From Zizania palustris (taxonomy: Eukaryota; Streptophyta; Magnoliopsida; Poales; Poaceae): 64,000 bases of DNA. This document shows, piece by piece, positions 33,401 through 44,459 of the stretch (positions within the stretch are counted from its first letter, which is position 1; each line of letters begins with the position of its first letter). Location of the stretch: assembly GCA_019279435.1 (NCBI GenBank), contig JAAALK010000285.1, forward strand, positions 66,698,865-66,762,864. Direction: 5' to 3'. Below the pieces are notes generated by a model that did no database searches, was not told the origin of the DNA, and saw only the letters and a list, made by a program, of their open reading frames with translations. Position numbers and translations under genes: made by a program.

Positions 33401-35553
33401 AAAGCATGACGAGGCATCCAGCACTGAGTGATACGATCAGTAGGCACAATAAAAGTAGATTGTCTACGCAGAGGAAAAATAGAACGATGCAAAGTGTGAG
33501 GTCTACCTACATGATGTGACCCAAATGCATGACGAGGTCTCTCAACCTGTTGAGGCATAAACCTACTAACACGAGGTCTAGCACCATATGAAACATGGTG
33601 AACACCACGAGGGGCAAAGCCTCTCTGAGAAGATCAAGGAGCCTCGTAAATAGGACGTGAGTAAAACTCAGACTCATGCATACCTAGAGGTGGGTAGTAC
33701 ATGTCCTGGAACCTCATCGCCTGAGAGCGTCGCTCATCCTTGATGCGACGATAGCAAAACCCAACCAAATGACCTGCCCACTAATAGTAGAACAATGAAA
33801 CACTCTCCTAGGGGCACTCTCATTGGTCATAGGAGCAATCCTCACAGGCTTCTTGGGTTTTTGCTGAAGGTTTTTCTTGAGTGGAGGAGGTGGATTTTTC
33901 TTGTGAGGCTAGGTAGGTTTCTTGGCTTTCTGTGAAGTGTTTAACTGGGCTCTTTTTTTCTCTAAGGTAGTGGGTGAGATAAAAACAGTTTGTTATCACT
34001 GTCTAGTGGAGTTCTCTCAAAACCCAATCCTAGAGCTAACCCTACCCTTTGAGCACACATCTTGGTCTTGGCAAAGAGTAAATCCATCCTACCCTTTCCC
34101 TCAATGCATTTGTTAACCTCAGAAAGAAGATATTCATTTTCAGTCATAAGGTTTTCAGCTTTCCTTCTAGCAAAACTAAGTTGGTCCTTAAGGGTGATGC
34201 AGGTGGGACAAACAGGCTGCACATCCTTAGAACACTCAGCACTCTCCAATCTAGCCTCTAACTCCCTAACATGCTTGTCTCTTAACTCAATGCTATTAAT
34301 TAATAAAGGACAGTTCGAACAAGCATTAGGAGAAATAGGTATAGACTCCACCACCAAAAGCGGCTTCTGTGCAGTCTCAAGTTTAACAGCAGTTTGAGCA
34401 TGCACAGAACGCAACTGAGCAAGCTCTCTCATGACAACAGTGCAGGATTCACATTCAGGATTATCAATTTTAGACTTAAGCATAACATAATTAGTAGAAA
34501 TAGATTCTAGCCTAAGTCTAAGGCCTTTTCTATCTCTAGCAGCCTGAACAAGTAATCTATCCTGACTAGGAACTAATTCATTCAGTTCATCTAATTTAAT
34601 TGAAAGCTGGTCATAGGATAGAGGTACCTCAGATGAGTCAAGTTCATCGCTGCTGTGACTACTGTCAGCATTAAGCAAAGGCCGGTGAAATCCCTTGCCT
34701 TCTTCTCCTTCTTTTCCTCCTTTCTTGGAGACTCTTCTTCCTCATCAAAGGTTTACTCCTCAGTTGAGGAGGTTTCTATGTCATTGAGTGCAGCAACAAA
34801 TGCTCTAGAAGCAGCCTTGGCTACCCTTTTAGCCACCTTGCCGCGCTTACCCTTCACAAAGGGTTTCCTCTCCTTCTTGTGGTGTTTGGGCGCTCACTCT
34901 CATCTCTCCTCTTGAGCTTAGGACAATTGTCTTTGATGTGAGAAGTGTCACCACACTCAAAACAGCCACTAAAACCACTTCTCCTCTAATCCCGCCTCTT
35001 CATCATCAAGAGTATCCACCTGCTCCTTAGTAACGGAGACCAGAGAGAACAAAGCAAAACCACCTACAAGAACACAAGTGCCAAATGTGCTTGGTTCTAT
35101 ACGGGTGCCACGACTAGAACCAGGAACTAGTGCCAAAGGTTGAGGCAAAGAGTTTTGTGTACTGCAAGAGATGTCTTAGCAATCTCTATGGACTTTAGCT
35201 TGTTGAAGAGCTCATCACAGGTCAATGTGTCATAACTAGTAGACTCCTCAATGTTGGATATCTTCAGTTCCCATATGCTACGATCAAGAGCATAGAGAAG
35301 CTTGATATCCCTATCATGAACATTATAAGAAAGCGCCCATTTGACTGCAAGTTACTCACTATAGCATCAAAGTAAGAATACATGGCATCTATAGATTCAC
35401 CAGACGCTTGCACAAACAGCTGGTACTGTTGATTGTATGTGTTTTGGCGCCTAGCCTCAATCTATATAGAGCCCTCATGAAAAATAGTGAGAGTAGTCCA
35501 AATCTCCCTAGCTGTCCTTAGGTGCTTAACCCTATCAAACTCACTTCAACCTT
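33401..35553 (-). pseudogene. Copia gag of C, start deleted
   Basis: Minus-strand gag. Knuckle 1 (CFECGDTSHIKDNC) is intact at about 34965-34918. A coiled coil follows (34678-33962). The second knuckle near 33790 is damaged by a base loss and a Cys to Tyr change. The capsid part runs 35540-35180. The primer site runs directly into the SEFDR block, so the ATG and about 70 codons are deleted and no start remains. Several stops, for example near 35455. Confidence 0.87.
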
Positions 35554-35566
35554 CTCTGATACCAAT
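35554..35566 (-). other. Primer binding site of C, altered
   Basis: On the minus strand ATTGGTATCAGAG, then AA where other copies have CAGG or CCGG. The deletion that removed the gag start begins here. Confidence 0.8.
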
Positions 35567-36093
35567 TGTTGGACCGAAAAGGGTGACCAGAAGGGGGAGT
35601 GAATGGGAGCTTTTAAAATTTCAGGCTAAAAACAACCTTTTGTTTTCAAAACAGTCTCCTGTGGAACAGCCTTCGAACACAGCCTTCGGAGGTCTGATTC
35701 GGAGGTATTCTGCAGCTCCGCAACCAGACTTCGCAAATAGTAAAAGTTCAAAGTCAAGAAGACTTCGATCTCACCAACAAATACTCAACACTAGCAACTG
35801 GTAATAGACTTCATATTTCGAAGGGGAGACAGTAGACAGAACACACTGTGTTGAGAACTTCGACAGAGGAAGAAAAACAGGCTTCGATCCCAGCTTCGCT
35901 CAGTGATTCGCTAGTAATTAGAGAGGACTTGCCTTTAGTTTACATAGAGCGATCTCACACTAAGAGATACACACACATTGCACTAACATAACACTGACAC
36001 ACTTCTCTAAAAAGAAACAAAGCAAAAACTCTGGATTGAATAGAACAACGTGGAGCTTAGAGAAATCAACACACACAGTGCAAAGATGGGATT
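35567..36093 (-). repeat. 5' LTR of C, U5-side part
   Basis: Begins TGTTGGACCGAAAAGGG and matches 16201-16850 with small deletions, for example near 35775. Interrupted at 36093 by element E; GGATT (36089-36093) is the left duplication. Confidence 0.9.
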
Positions 36094-37008
36094 TGTTGGG
36101 GGAATATATTTCCCTTGAACAGGGGCCAAATGACGTCAGCCTCCGACAGCCTTCGGCCTAGAGCCCAACGCTGTCGAAGCCTGTTTCCTCCCTAAGAGTT
36201 GTTTTCAGGACCCAAGGTGCCCTTCGGAGCCTGCAGCTTCGGAGCCCCCAGTTCGGGGGGGTCCGGCTCGGAGTCCCCAAGTTCGGGGCCCACCCCCGGA
36301 GGCACGTTGCCGAAGGCCACCCTCCGGGCGCAGGATGCCGGAGCCCACTCCGGGGTCCCCCAGGTCAAGGGCCCAGTTCGGAGGCCCCAGTTCGGAGGCC
36401 ATTTCGAGGTCGAGGCTCCGAGACCCCAGTTCGGAGCCTTGTTCGGAGCCTTGCTCGAAGCATGCTTCGAAGCCCCCTTCGGGGTACACTTCGAAGCCCT
36501 CTTCGCAGCCTTTGCCATAAAGGCTCCATCCCCTACTTCGATGCTCAAGAAATATATAAGTACAGGCCATACCGGGGGCCCCTCCGCCCCTAGTATGTCG
36601 TTTAGCTGGTCAAAAGCCTGGCGCAGCCTGACACGTCTGTAAAGCTGTAAAGCTGTAAAGTACCTTTGTACCGTAGCTAGCTCCTTTTCCCCTCTTTGCC
36701 CCTGTGAGCTCAAGGCTCATAGGGGCATCCCGGTCTTTTCCTTTGGCCTGCATGCCTATAAAAGCAGGGCCAAGCCCTTGTAACAGGGACACACGCTCTA
36801 GGGGGCCAAGAGACCCTGGAATTATTGCTCCATACTAGGGCACACCATGCCAAATCCACCACAACTGGACGTAGGGCTATTATCTCCCAGGAGAGGCCTG
36901 AACCAGTATAAACCTTTTTCTCCCACTGTTAGAACCCTTCGAGGTTCATTCTCCACATCACACTCCACCACATGAAAACCTGCTGGAACTAACGCAATTG
37001 TTCCAACA
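36094..37008 (+). repeat. Outer LTR of E, plus orientation
   Basis: 915 bp, TGTTGGGGG to TTCCAACA, TATA box TATAAAAG at 36757-36764. Very rich in TTCGGAG/GAAGCC motifs. Positions 36094-36868 form the left arm of a large inverted repeat; the remaining 140 bp has no inverted partner. Confidence 0.9.
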
Positions 37009-37040
37009 GTTGGCGCCGTCCGTGGGGAACGAACCCACGA
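37009..37040 (+). other. Primer-region text of E, plus copy
   Basis: GTTGGCGCCGTCCGTGGGGA and 12 further bases, the sequence that follows the 5' LTR in many plant gypsy elements and also follows F2's LTR at 56976. It stops at 37041, where the inverted LTR copy begins. The same text appears inverted at 43118-43139. Confidence 0.85.
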
Positions 37041-37845
37041 CCAGTTGTGGTGGATTTGGCATGGTGTGCCCTAGTATGGAGCAATAATTCCAGGGTCTCT
37101 TGGCCCCCTGGAGCGTGTGTCCCTGTTACAAGGGCTTGGCCCTGCTTTTATTGGCACGCAGGCCAAAGGAAAAGACCGGGATGCCCCCTATGAGACCTGA
37201 GCTCACAGGGGCAGAGAGGGGAAAAGGAGCTAGCTACGGTACAAAGGTACTTTACAGCTTTACAGCTTTACAGACGTGTCAGGCTGCGCCAGGCTTTTGA
37301 CCAGCTAAACGACATACCAGGGGCGGAGGGGCCCCCGGTATGGCCTGTACTTATATATTTCTTGAGCTTCGAAGTAGGGGCCAGAGCCTTTCTGGAAGAG
37401 GCTGCGAAGAGGGCTTCGAAGTGTACCCCGAAGGGGGCTTCGAAGCATGCTCCGAGCAAGGCTCCGAACAAGGCTCCGAACTGGGGTCTCGGAGCCTCGA
37501 CCTCGAACTGGCCTCCGAACTGGGGCCTCCGAACTGGGCCCTCGACCTGGGGGACCCCGGAGTGGGCTCCGGCATCCTGCGCCCGGAGGGTGGCCTCCGG
37601 CATCCTGCGCACGGAGGGTGGCCTCCGGCACCCTGCCTCCGGGGGGTGGACCCCGAACTGGGGGGCTCCGAGCCGGACCCCCCCGAACTGGGGGCTCCGA
37701 AGCTGCAGGCTTTGAAGGGCACCTTGGGACCTAAAAATAACTCTTAGGGAGGAAACAGGCTTCGACAGCGTTGGGCTCTGGGCCGAAGGTTGTCGGAGGC
37801 TGACGTCATTTGGCCCCTGTTCAAGGGAAATATATTCCCCCAACA
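37041..37845 (-). repeat. Inverted LTR copy in E
   Basis: Reverse complement of 36094-36868, about 95% identical by eye, with one extra tandem duplication of about 30 bases near 37575-37630. Read on the minus strand it starts TGTTGGGGG at 37845. A polypurine-like run (complement of GTAGCCCCTCGCGCG, 37846-37860) lies upstream, so it is the 3' LTR of a minus-oriented element with its last 110-140 bp replaced. The long open frames on both strands inside both arms reflect the repeat composition, not genes. Confidence 0.88.
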
Positions 37846-38138
37846 GTAGCCCCTCGCGCGTAGGCCTTCGGGACGAAGGGGTGCGCGCGCCCTTAGGATA
37901 AATGACCTGCAAAATACAACTTCGGATAAAACGTGCCTTCAGAGCTTGGACTGAAGGTGACCTCGAAAACTGCAGGAAATAAATGCCTGCGCTAGCTTGT
38001 TAGAAAGACCTCAGGGAGCCCAAACGGCACCGCAACGGTTAGAAAGTTACCATTACCCTGCACTGGGCCGCTTCGCCTTCACTGGAGGCTCACTTGGCAG
38101 TGGGTTCGGACCACGACTGTTGGAATTCTTACCGCGCC

Positions 38139-38147
38139 TATAAATAG
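38139..38147 (+). promoter_or_regulatory. TATA box of the antisense gene in E
   Basis: TATAAATAG, about 165 bases before the ATG at 38305, outside any LTR. Start of transcription would be expected near 38170. It suggests the plus-strand gene has its own promoter rather than relying on an LTR. Confidence 0.6.
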
Positions 38148-38304
38148 GAGTTTACCGCGTGCAGCTTCGGCACGCTCTCATTTGCTTCCTTCTCATTGCC
38201 TTACAGCCTTCGCTCTCTTCTTCCTTCTGGCTTCGCGTAGAGCACCCTTCGCTTAGCTTTAGCCCTTCACTAGCTTTAGCCCTTCGCGCCGAAGCTCCGC
38301 CGAT

Positions 38305-41300
38305 ATGCCGAAGAAGGCCGTGGCGAAGTCCTTGGCTTTGGGCCCGAGCTCGAGCTCCGCCCAACGACAAGCGGTAGCGGCTGCAGCGGCGAAGCACCCA
38401 CCTAGGCGGCTGGGACCGAGGGACCTTCGGACGCCCTCCGACAAGTTCGAGCACACCTTGGAGATGAGGGCTTCGATCTCGATGGAGGAGTCGGTCCGGA
38501 GGGCCTGCGAAGGGAGGGTCGCAGCGAAGATCCAGCTTCGGGTCCCGGAGAAGTCGGAGGCCGTGACGAGGCCTCGGGCTGACGAAGTGGTGCATTTCGA
38601 AGCCTTTGTCGAAGCCGGCCTCGGGCTGCCAGCAGTGGGGATGCTGAGCGAAGTCCTCAAGGCTTACAACCTTGAGCTTCCTCAACTTTCGCCCAACGCG
38701 GTGGCGCGGTTGGCTGTCTTCGAATGGGCTATGAGGGCCGAGGGCTGCGAGGGCCATGCGGACGTCTTCGTCGCCCTCCATGACGCCAACTGCCAGCCGA
38801 AGCCGACGGAGGGGACAGACCGCGTCAAGAGGGCGCTGGCCTTCGGCAGCGCCAACTTCTAGCTCCGGAAGGAGTTCCAGGACGCCTTCTCGGCGAGGGC
38901 GGTAAACAACAAGTGGTACTCGAAGTGGGATCAGGAGTGGTTCTACGCCTCCGTCGGTGTGAACTCCCCCCTTCGGAGTACCAATGCTCACATTTTGTAC
39001 CGACGCGAAGGGGTGGTGAAGACCAGCGAAGACATCCTTCGCTCGCGGATCTTGCTACTCCGGAGAGTGGCGGCGAAGATGAGCATGAGGGACCTCGCGG
39101 AGGAGTTCATCACCCTCCGGCTCAGCCCCCTCGCGCGCTCCTGGCCGGAGGGGCTCTTCCAGGCTTCGGATCAAGGGGAACTTAGTGAGTTGGCCTTCGA
39201 CCACTTCTATAAGGCTTCGCAATCTCTTCGCTTCTTATACTTCGTAGATTTTCACTTCTAACTTAAACCTTTCATGAAGCCAACCTCGAAATGAGGACCC
39301 CGGAGGAGGCCATCGCGGCGGCGGATCGAGTCATTGGGACTCCGACTCCTGAGGAGCAGACCCAGCGCCTCGCACTGGGGTCCTGGGAGCGCTGGAACAG
39401 AGTATGGACAACGCTCGACCTTGAAGGGCTCCCTGCTCTGCCGGACTTCGCCCACCTGACTACCTCGTCGGCCGGAGCCAAGAGGAAGAGGGGGGACGAC
39501 GACGAACCGGATGCTTCGGGATCTCGGCCGGAGGTCCCCACGGCCGAAGCCTCTAACTCGGGGGAGGTTGCGGCGAAGCCCGCAACTACTCCGACCCCCA
39601 AGAAGGCAGCGAAGCCCCTGGCGGCGAAGCCTTCGGCTGCGGAGGCCGACGCGCGTACTCCCGCCGCCAAGGAGGCCTCGGATGCTCCGGCGGCAACAAC
39701 TTCGGGCATGAAGGTCGATGCGCCAGCTTCGCAGCGAAGGGATTGGAGGGGACACTTATCCCCTCCTTCCTTCCAAGAAATCTCCGACGAAGGTAAACCC
39801 TTTTTACATTCTTCTCTTCAATATGCGGATCTTGACTTGGCTTTTCTACAGAGGATGAAGCCGATGCGAGGCCCACCATGGCGAAGCCGGCGGGCGAAGC
39901 CGGATCGAAGCCTACCGACGCGAAGCCCACGGAAGCTTTCGAGCAGCAGCGGCAGCAGCAGCAGCAGCGGCAGTGATTCGGAGTCTGAAAGTACTTCGTC
40001 CGAAGACGAAGGCAGCGGAGGCCGCGAGGACCATCGAAGCGATGAAGATGTCGACATGGTGGGCTTGAGCCCCGCCTTGCCGAAGCCCGCACCGGCGACT
40101 GTGGCTGTGGTTCACCCCTTCAAGCCGAGGCGGGGCGTGACGGAGGCGGCGATCAACGGCTTCCGCGAGGCTTGTGCTTCTGCGGAGGATGGGGATTTGG
40201 TGGCCCAACTAGCCACTTGAACCCCACGGATCTCTTCGTCAGTTTGAACGAAGTCCTCATACGGGTGAGCGAAGCCCCTCGCAGCCTCGAACTATATTTT
40301 AGCTTTTGGTTAATACTTATGATTTCTTGAATTCCTGCAGGCCTTCGCACTGAACGTGGCAGCTTCAGCTTCTTCTGACAGGCGGATGGAGTGCCTCGCA
40401 GAGGAGAAGGAGGCCCTTCGCCGCGAAGTCTCGGTGGAAGCCAAGAAACGAAGGCGGGCCGACGCCGCGGCAGAGGTGGCGAAGGCTGAAGCCGACAAGG
40501 CTAAGGAAGCTTTGGCTTCGGAGATGGTTCGGCTCCGCGCGGAGCTGCAGGGTTCGAAGGACGCCGAAGCCCGGCGGGCGAAGGAGAATGCTTCGCTCCG
40601 CAAACGGGCTCAGGGTCTTGAAGACTTCGTCGTGGCCAATCTTGGCGAAGCCACCCAGAGCCTGACCGAGGTCCTTGAGCTAACAGGGACCGAGTGCCGG
40701 GCTCTAGACTTTGGCGACCAGGACCCGATTGGGGATCACGTTGATTTCTTGAAGAATGTGGCTTCGACAGCAGAGGAAGCGCTGACGGGCTTCGCTCTTA
40801 TGGCTGTTCGAGTCGCGGGCCAAGGGGTGTTGCAGATGCTCTATGATGCGGGGTGTGACCACCTTCGGGCAGCAACCTCCGTGACCCAGTGGCCTTCAGG
40901 GGTCAGCACTTGGTGACGCCTCCCCTTGAAGTTCGCGGAGCCTGGCGGCGGCTGCAGGAACCCTGGAAGGAGCAAGGCTGCGAAGCAGTCCTCGACCTCT
41001 AGAAGGCCCTTCGACACCGCCGATCCAAAGCGCCTGCTGTGATTGATCAGCCTTCGACTTCGACACCTCCACCTCCGAAGGTGTAGATCTCCTTAGGCCT
41101 TTTGTAATACTTAGCTGCAGGCTTGTAAAAACTCTTATCAGCTTATTAATATGAATGCGGGGGTCTTTTTATACCTGCCCAGGCTCAGCCTCCGAGTGTA
41201 GACCTCGAAGTGCTCGAGGACTCCGAAGAACTTCGACAGTTGTGGGCGGTCCTCGAAGTAGCTAGGTCCGAAGGTCCCCCTCGGTTTAAGCTTCCGAGGG

Positions 41301-41647
41301 TGCCCGACGGCGAAGCCATCTCCGAAGTAGCTCAGGATTTGCTAGCCACTGTGAAGACGGAGTACCTTCCGGGTTCTTTGTTTTTACCTTCGCGGACGGC
41401 CTTAGCGGGTGACGAAGCATTAGACTTCTCTGCCTTCGATACGGCACCGCCTGCTTCGCTAACTTGGAGCGACCTGCAAAGTGGAAGACGAGGTCCACGG
41501 GCTTCGGAGCCTGGACGAGCCGGACGTGGGAGAGCGGGCTCAGACGAGGCTTCGTCCAGCCGTGGGGGCCCTGGACGAAAGAGAGGCAAGCGAGGGTTGG
41601 GGCCTCGCACACGGTTCTTCTTAGGTTTAGACACAGACTACTCATAG
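38305..41647 (+). pseudogene. Five-exon gene, 'putative gypsy type transposon' family, antisense extra ORF of E
   Basis: Proposed exons 38305-39184, 39280-39792, 39852-40264, 40341-41080 and 41183-41647, with GT-AG introns of 95, 59, 76 and 102 bases; the first and last joins keep frame. The N-terminal domain (DEVVHFEAFVEAGLGLP, then LPQLSPNAVARLAVFEW and WYSKWDQEWFYASVGV) is typical of the plant family Pfam labels putative gypsy type transposon. A basic/alanine linker, a CAG tract with a Ser/acidic stretch, and an alanine-rich coiled coil (40356-40640) follow. Damage: TAG at 38860 and 41000, shifts in the CAG tract and near 40220 and 40900. Function unknown; in Tat-lineage elements such genes lie antisense between pol and the 3' LTR, as here. 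Confidence 0.75.
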
Positions 41648-42787
41648 TTTGCTTTCGAAGTATATTTGTGACACACTTCTCAATTGTCATAACACACTTC
41701 TCAATTGTCATTTAATGAATGGATTATACTTGCGTACTTTGTTTGTATGCTTCGCATTGTTTGGCTTCGAACGTTTTAGTTTGTCACGCTCGTACCGCGT
41801 ATTATATTCGCGCACCTCGCATACATGCTTCCCCCTTTGCTCGTGGCAGCTAGGGACTTAGCCGTTGCTGGTGCGGGCAAAAAATAAAGGATGCGAAGGG
41901 TGCGCTTTTCGGCGGCTTTGACGCATGAAGTTTTATTTGAGCGAAGGCCCCTTCTGGGCTTCGAGCGCTTTAGTTTGGTGCGAAGCAGGGCTTCGGCTGC
42001 TCGGAATTTCATTGAGCGAAGTCCTTCTTTGGGCTTCGAACATGCTAACTCGGTGCGAAGCAAGGCTTTAGCACAACCAAATTTAGCGAAGCATGCTTCG
42101 GCATGCTAGGATTTGGATGATGTGCGTGAGCGAGGCTCCGAAACACACTTAGATTCTAGTGAAGTATGACTTCGAGACGATTAGGCGTATATTATATGAA
42201 CACGCGAAGCTAGGCTTCGGAGCGTGTTTGGATAATGAAGCAAGGCTTCGGAACTTGGTCCTGTAATGAGAAGGATATTTGGTGTGGATTTACCGAACCT
42301 GTGATAATGTGAGTCACCTTCGACTCTGAGCCACCTTCGACTCTGGGCCTCTTACGACCCTGGGCCACCTTCGACCAGGGGATGCATCAGGCCAGAGCCT
42401 GGAATCCCAGACATGCCGAGCCATCGCTCGGAAGTCTCAAAGCCCACTGCTACGGGCCCGGAGGCGCTGTGTAGCCTTCGGAGGGGTGCTCCGGATTTTG
42501 TAAGGCGAAGCGAGGTTTCAGATTTTAAATAAGGTGAAGCAGGGCTTCGGGTTTTTGATTATGCGAAGCAATGCTTCGAATTTTTCTCAATAGAATGGGG
42601 CAGGAGTTTGCTTTGAAGGCGAAGCAGGGCTTCGAACTTCAAGGCGAAGCTGGGCTTCGAATATATATTAGGTGATCGCGACATTGTACATCGAAGTAGT
42701 ACTTCGGATAGTAGACATACCTCGCAAAGTAGTTGAAGGATGGCCTCGTAGCCCTTGGGGCTTCGGCGACCTCCGACATGTGTAGCG
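41648..42787. other. E interior without recognised gene
   Basis: Downstream of the five-exon gene. A 21-base unit (CACACTTCTCAATTGTCAT core) is repeated twice at about 41672-41711. The rest is dense in GCGAAGC and CTTCGAA motifs. In a complete relative, gag and pol would be found around here on the minus strand; none is present, so they were lost or never carried. Confidence 0.65.
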
Positions 42788-43030
42788 GAGCCCCTTGCTG
42801 GAGGGTGGGCTCCGGTATGTGAAGGATGGAGGAGGGCGAAGATGGCCATCGAGCTGCGTCCGAAGCCCCTTGCCGGAGGGTGGGCTCCGGTATGTGAAGG
42901 ATGGAGGAAGGCGAAGATGGCCTTCGAGCTGCACCCGAAGCCCCTTGCTGGAGGGTGGGCTCCGGTATGTGAATGATGGTGGAAGGCGAAGATGGCCTTC
43001 GAGCTGCACCCGAAGCCCCTTGCTGGAGGG
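42788..43030 (+). repeat. Tandem repeat, 75 bp period, about 3.2 copies
   Basis: The marker CCCCTTGC[T/C]GG recurs at 42791, 42866, 42941 and 43016, exactly 75 bases apart. Because 75 is a multiple of three the array stays open in several frames on both strands (25-residue repeats), but no start, domain or flanking gene supports translation. Confidence 0.9.
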
Positions 43031-43117
43031 CGCGCGAAGCAAGAAAGCTTCGAAGCTCCCCCCTCAGGCATGCTTCGAGTTGCAGACAGTGGTAGAGAAC
43101 TTAGCTTCTAGTACTAA

Positions 43118-43139
43118 GTTCCCCACGGACGGCGCCAAC
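43118..43139 (-). other. Primer-region text of E, minus copy
   Basis: Reverse complement of the text at 37009-37030 (GTTGGCGCCGTCCGTGGGGA plus two bases). Immediately outside it is the LTR-end palindrome at 43140, so on the minus strand this is the normal LTR-end/primer-site junction of an element reading leftward. Confidence 0.85.
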
Positions 43140-43167
43140 TGTTGGAACAATCGCGATTGTTCCAACA
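43140..43167. repeat. Perfect 28 bp palindrome of two LTR ends
   Basis: TGTTGGAACAATCG followed by its exact reverse complement. The right half matches the 3' end of the plus LTR (GCAATTGTTCCAACA at 37008), the left half is the same end inverted. It forms the right terminus of E next to the duplication GGATT. Confidence 0.92.
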
Positions 43168-43172
43168 GGATT

Positions 43173-44459
43173 AAAGTTCAAGTGGCAAATGAAGAACAAA
43201 ATGAAAATTTCATTGCAGGAACAGGGAACACAAAAAGAGTCACAAGACTGAGTACATGGGTGGTGGCTAGCTTTGGAGTTCTAAAAATGGCTGCTCAATG
43301 TGTTACCTAGACCTAGACAGTCTTCAATATTTATAGACATTATTTAGCCATGTGAATAGACTACTCTACCCCTAGGGTTTACACTATTTTGTCTCAGCAA
43401 GACAAGGGGGTACAGATGGTAGTCTACTTTACTGGAGGCTTCTTTTGCTAGCTTCATAGAGGAGACAACATCAGGTTTTGCAGAGCAGATACGATCAGCC
43501 TTTGCACATTTGGAGTCTTCTGAAGCCACCTTCACACTGAAATCAGCCTTCGATATAGTGATGATTTTGAGACGAAGCCATCAAAGCTCTTGAGCCTTCG
43601 CACCATCACCTCCTAGAGTGGACCACCATGGCTTCGCAGATACTCCCAGCTCGAACTGCCGTCAGTCCATATACCAAAGCCATGCATGGCCGAAGTGCCC
43701 CAGGTCAACCACACTCTGAAGCCCCACCTTCGGAGTACCTTCGCCTCCTTTAAAAGTCCCTCTGTCCAAGGCCTCCACATGAAGCGTATCCATAAGCACC
43801 CATTCGCAGTGTCTTAGCTCCAAGCACACTCTACGAAGACTCTTATCTGGACCATGCCTTCGATGCACCTTGACTTTGAGACCTTCGACAGGTGTCTCTT
43901 TGAGTGCCTCCATTCGGACTACACTTCGAACGCCTTGCCTTAATGTTGAGGACATCATCCACCATACTCTCAAGTCAGTCATTCCAGAGCACACTTCAAA
44001 GTGCCTCGCCTCCGAGGACTTCGCCTCGAGGTACCTTCACCCAGAGCCACCCTCTGCACTTTCTGCCTTCACCCGTTACACCTTGACTTGAGGACCGACC
44101 TTGACCCCGCGCAGCCTTCGTGACCGAGCTCCCTGCTCGCCTAGCACCAAGCCTCCCGCTTGATCCAGGTTCACTTGCTGCGAATCGTCCGTTGCCTCCG
44201 AAGTCACCTGCGCACCACGACAAGTAGACAACATTTTCCAGTAACCCGGAGACCTCTCTAGTAAGCAACCTTCGGTACACATGTCATTGTGCTCTGCCAG
44301 AATCCTCCAACAGACACTCTCTGCTGCACAGTTGCAACCACCAAACCATTCGGTAAATACCTCCGAACCCCTTCGGAGAGACCCCTTTTGCCTAGAAGGT
44401 AGCTTGTCAATCACTCATCACAGACATGAAACCAAGACACTTTTCCACTTGGTTTCTCA
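43173..44459 (-). repeat. 5' LTR of C, remaining part
   Basis: Continues the LTR interrupted at 36093. TATA box on the minus strand near 43328. Ends GGTTTCTCA at 44459 (TGAGAAACC on the minus strand) beside the duplication AAGGC (44460-44464). Confidence 0.9.

Larger units (their letters stand above)
36094..43167. mobile_element. Gypsy derivative E with inverted interior (7.1 kb)
   Basis: Bounded by TG and CA ends and the perfect duplication GGATT (36089-36093 and 43168-43172). On the plus strand: a full LTR (36094-37008), its primer-region text GTTGGCGCCGTCCGTGGGGA, then an inverted LTR copy (37041-37845), a minus-oriented polypurine tract, a plus-strand five-exon gene, tandem repeats, a minus-oriented primer region (43118-43139) and a 28 bp palindrome made of two facing LTR ends. 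No gag or pol. The interior is thus inverted relative to the outer ends. The exact mechanism is inference. Confidence 0.88.
16201..44459 (-). mobile_element. Copia element C (minus strand), hosting D and E
   Basis: Complete minus-strand copia element with 3' LTR 16201-18178, polypurine tract, interior and 5' LTR (35567-36093 plus 43173-44459). Ends are TGTTGGACC and GGTTTCTCA, with perfect duplication AAGGC at 16196-16200 and 44460-44464. D is inserted in its post-pol region and E in its 5' LTR. All domains are present but damaged: the gag start is deleted, the protease reads DSS instead of DSG, and there are several stops. Confidence 0.92.

Noticed and set aside
36192..37740. Proline/serine-rich open frames up to 214 codons in the E LTR arms
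   Set aside because: Several overlapping frames are open on both strands, as expected for repeats of TTCGGAGCCCC type; no recognisable protein.
36094..37845. Inverted arms as terminal inverted repeats of a DNA transposon or MITE
   Set aside because: The TSD lies at 36089 and 43168, not at 37846. The arms have TG/CA ends, a TATA box, an adjacent primer region and a polypurine run, which identifies them as LTRs.
39258..40210. Minus-strand open frames opposite the five-exon gene
   Set aside because: Shadows of a GC-rich coding strand; arginine- and serine-rich with no domain, while the plus strand has splice-consistent frames and family motifs.
42788..43030. CRISPR array
   Set aside because: Direct 75 bp tandem units without unique spacers, in a plant retroelement.
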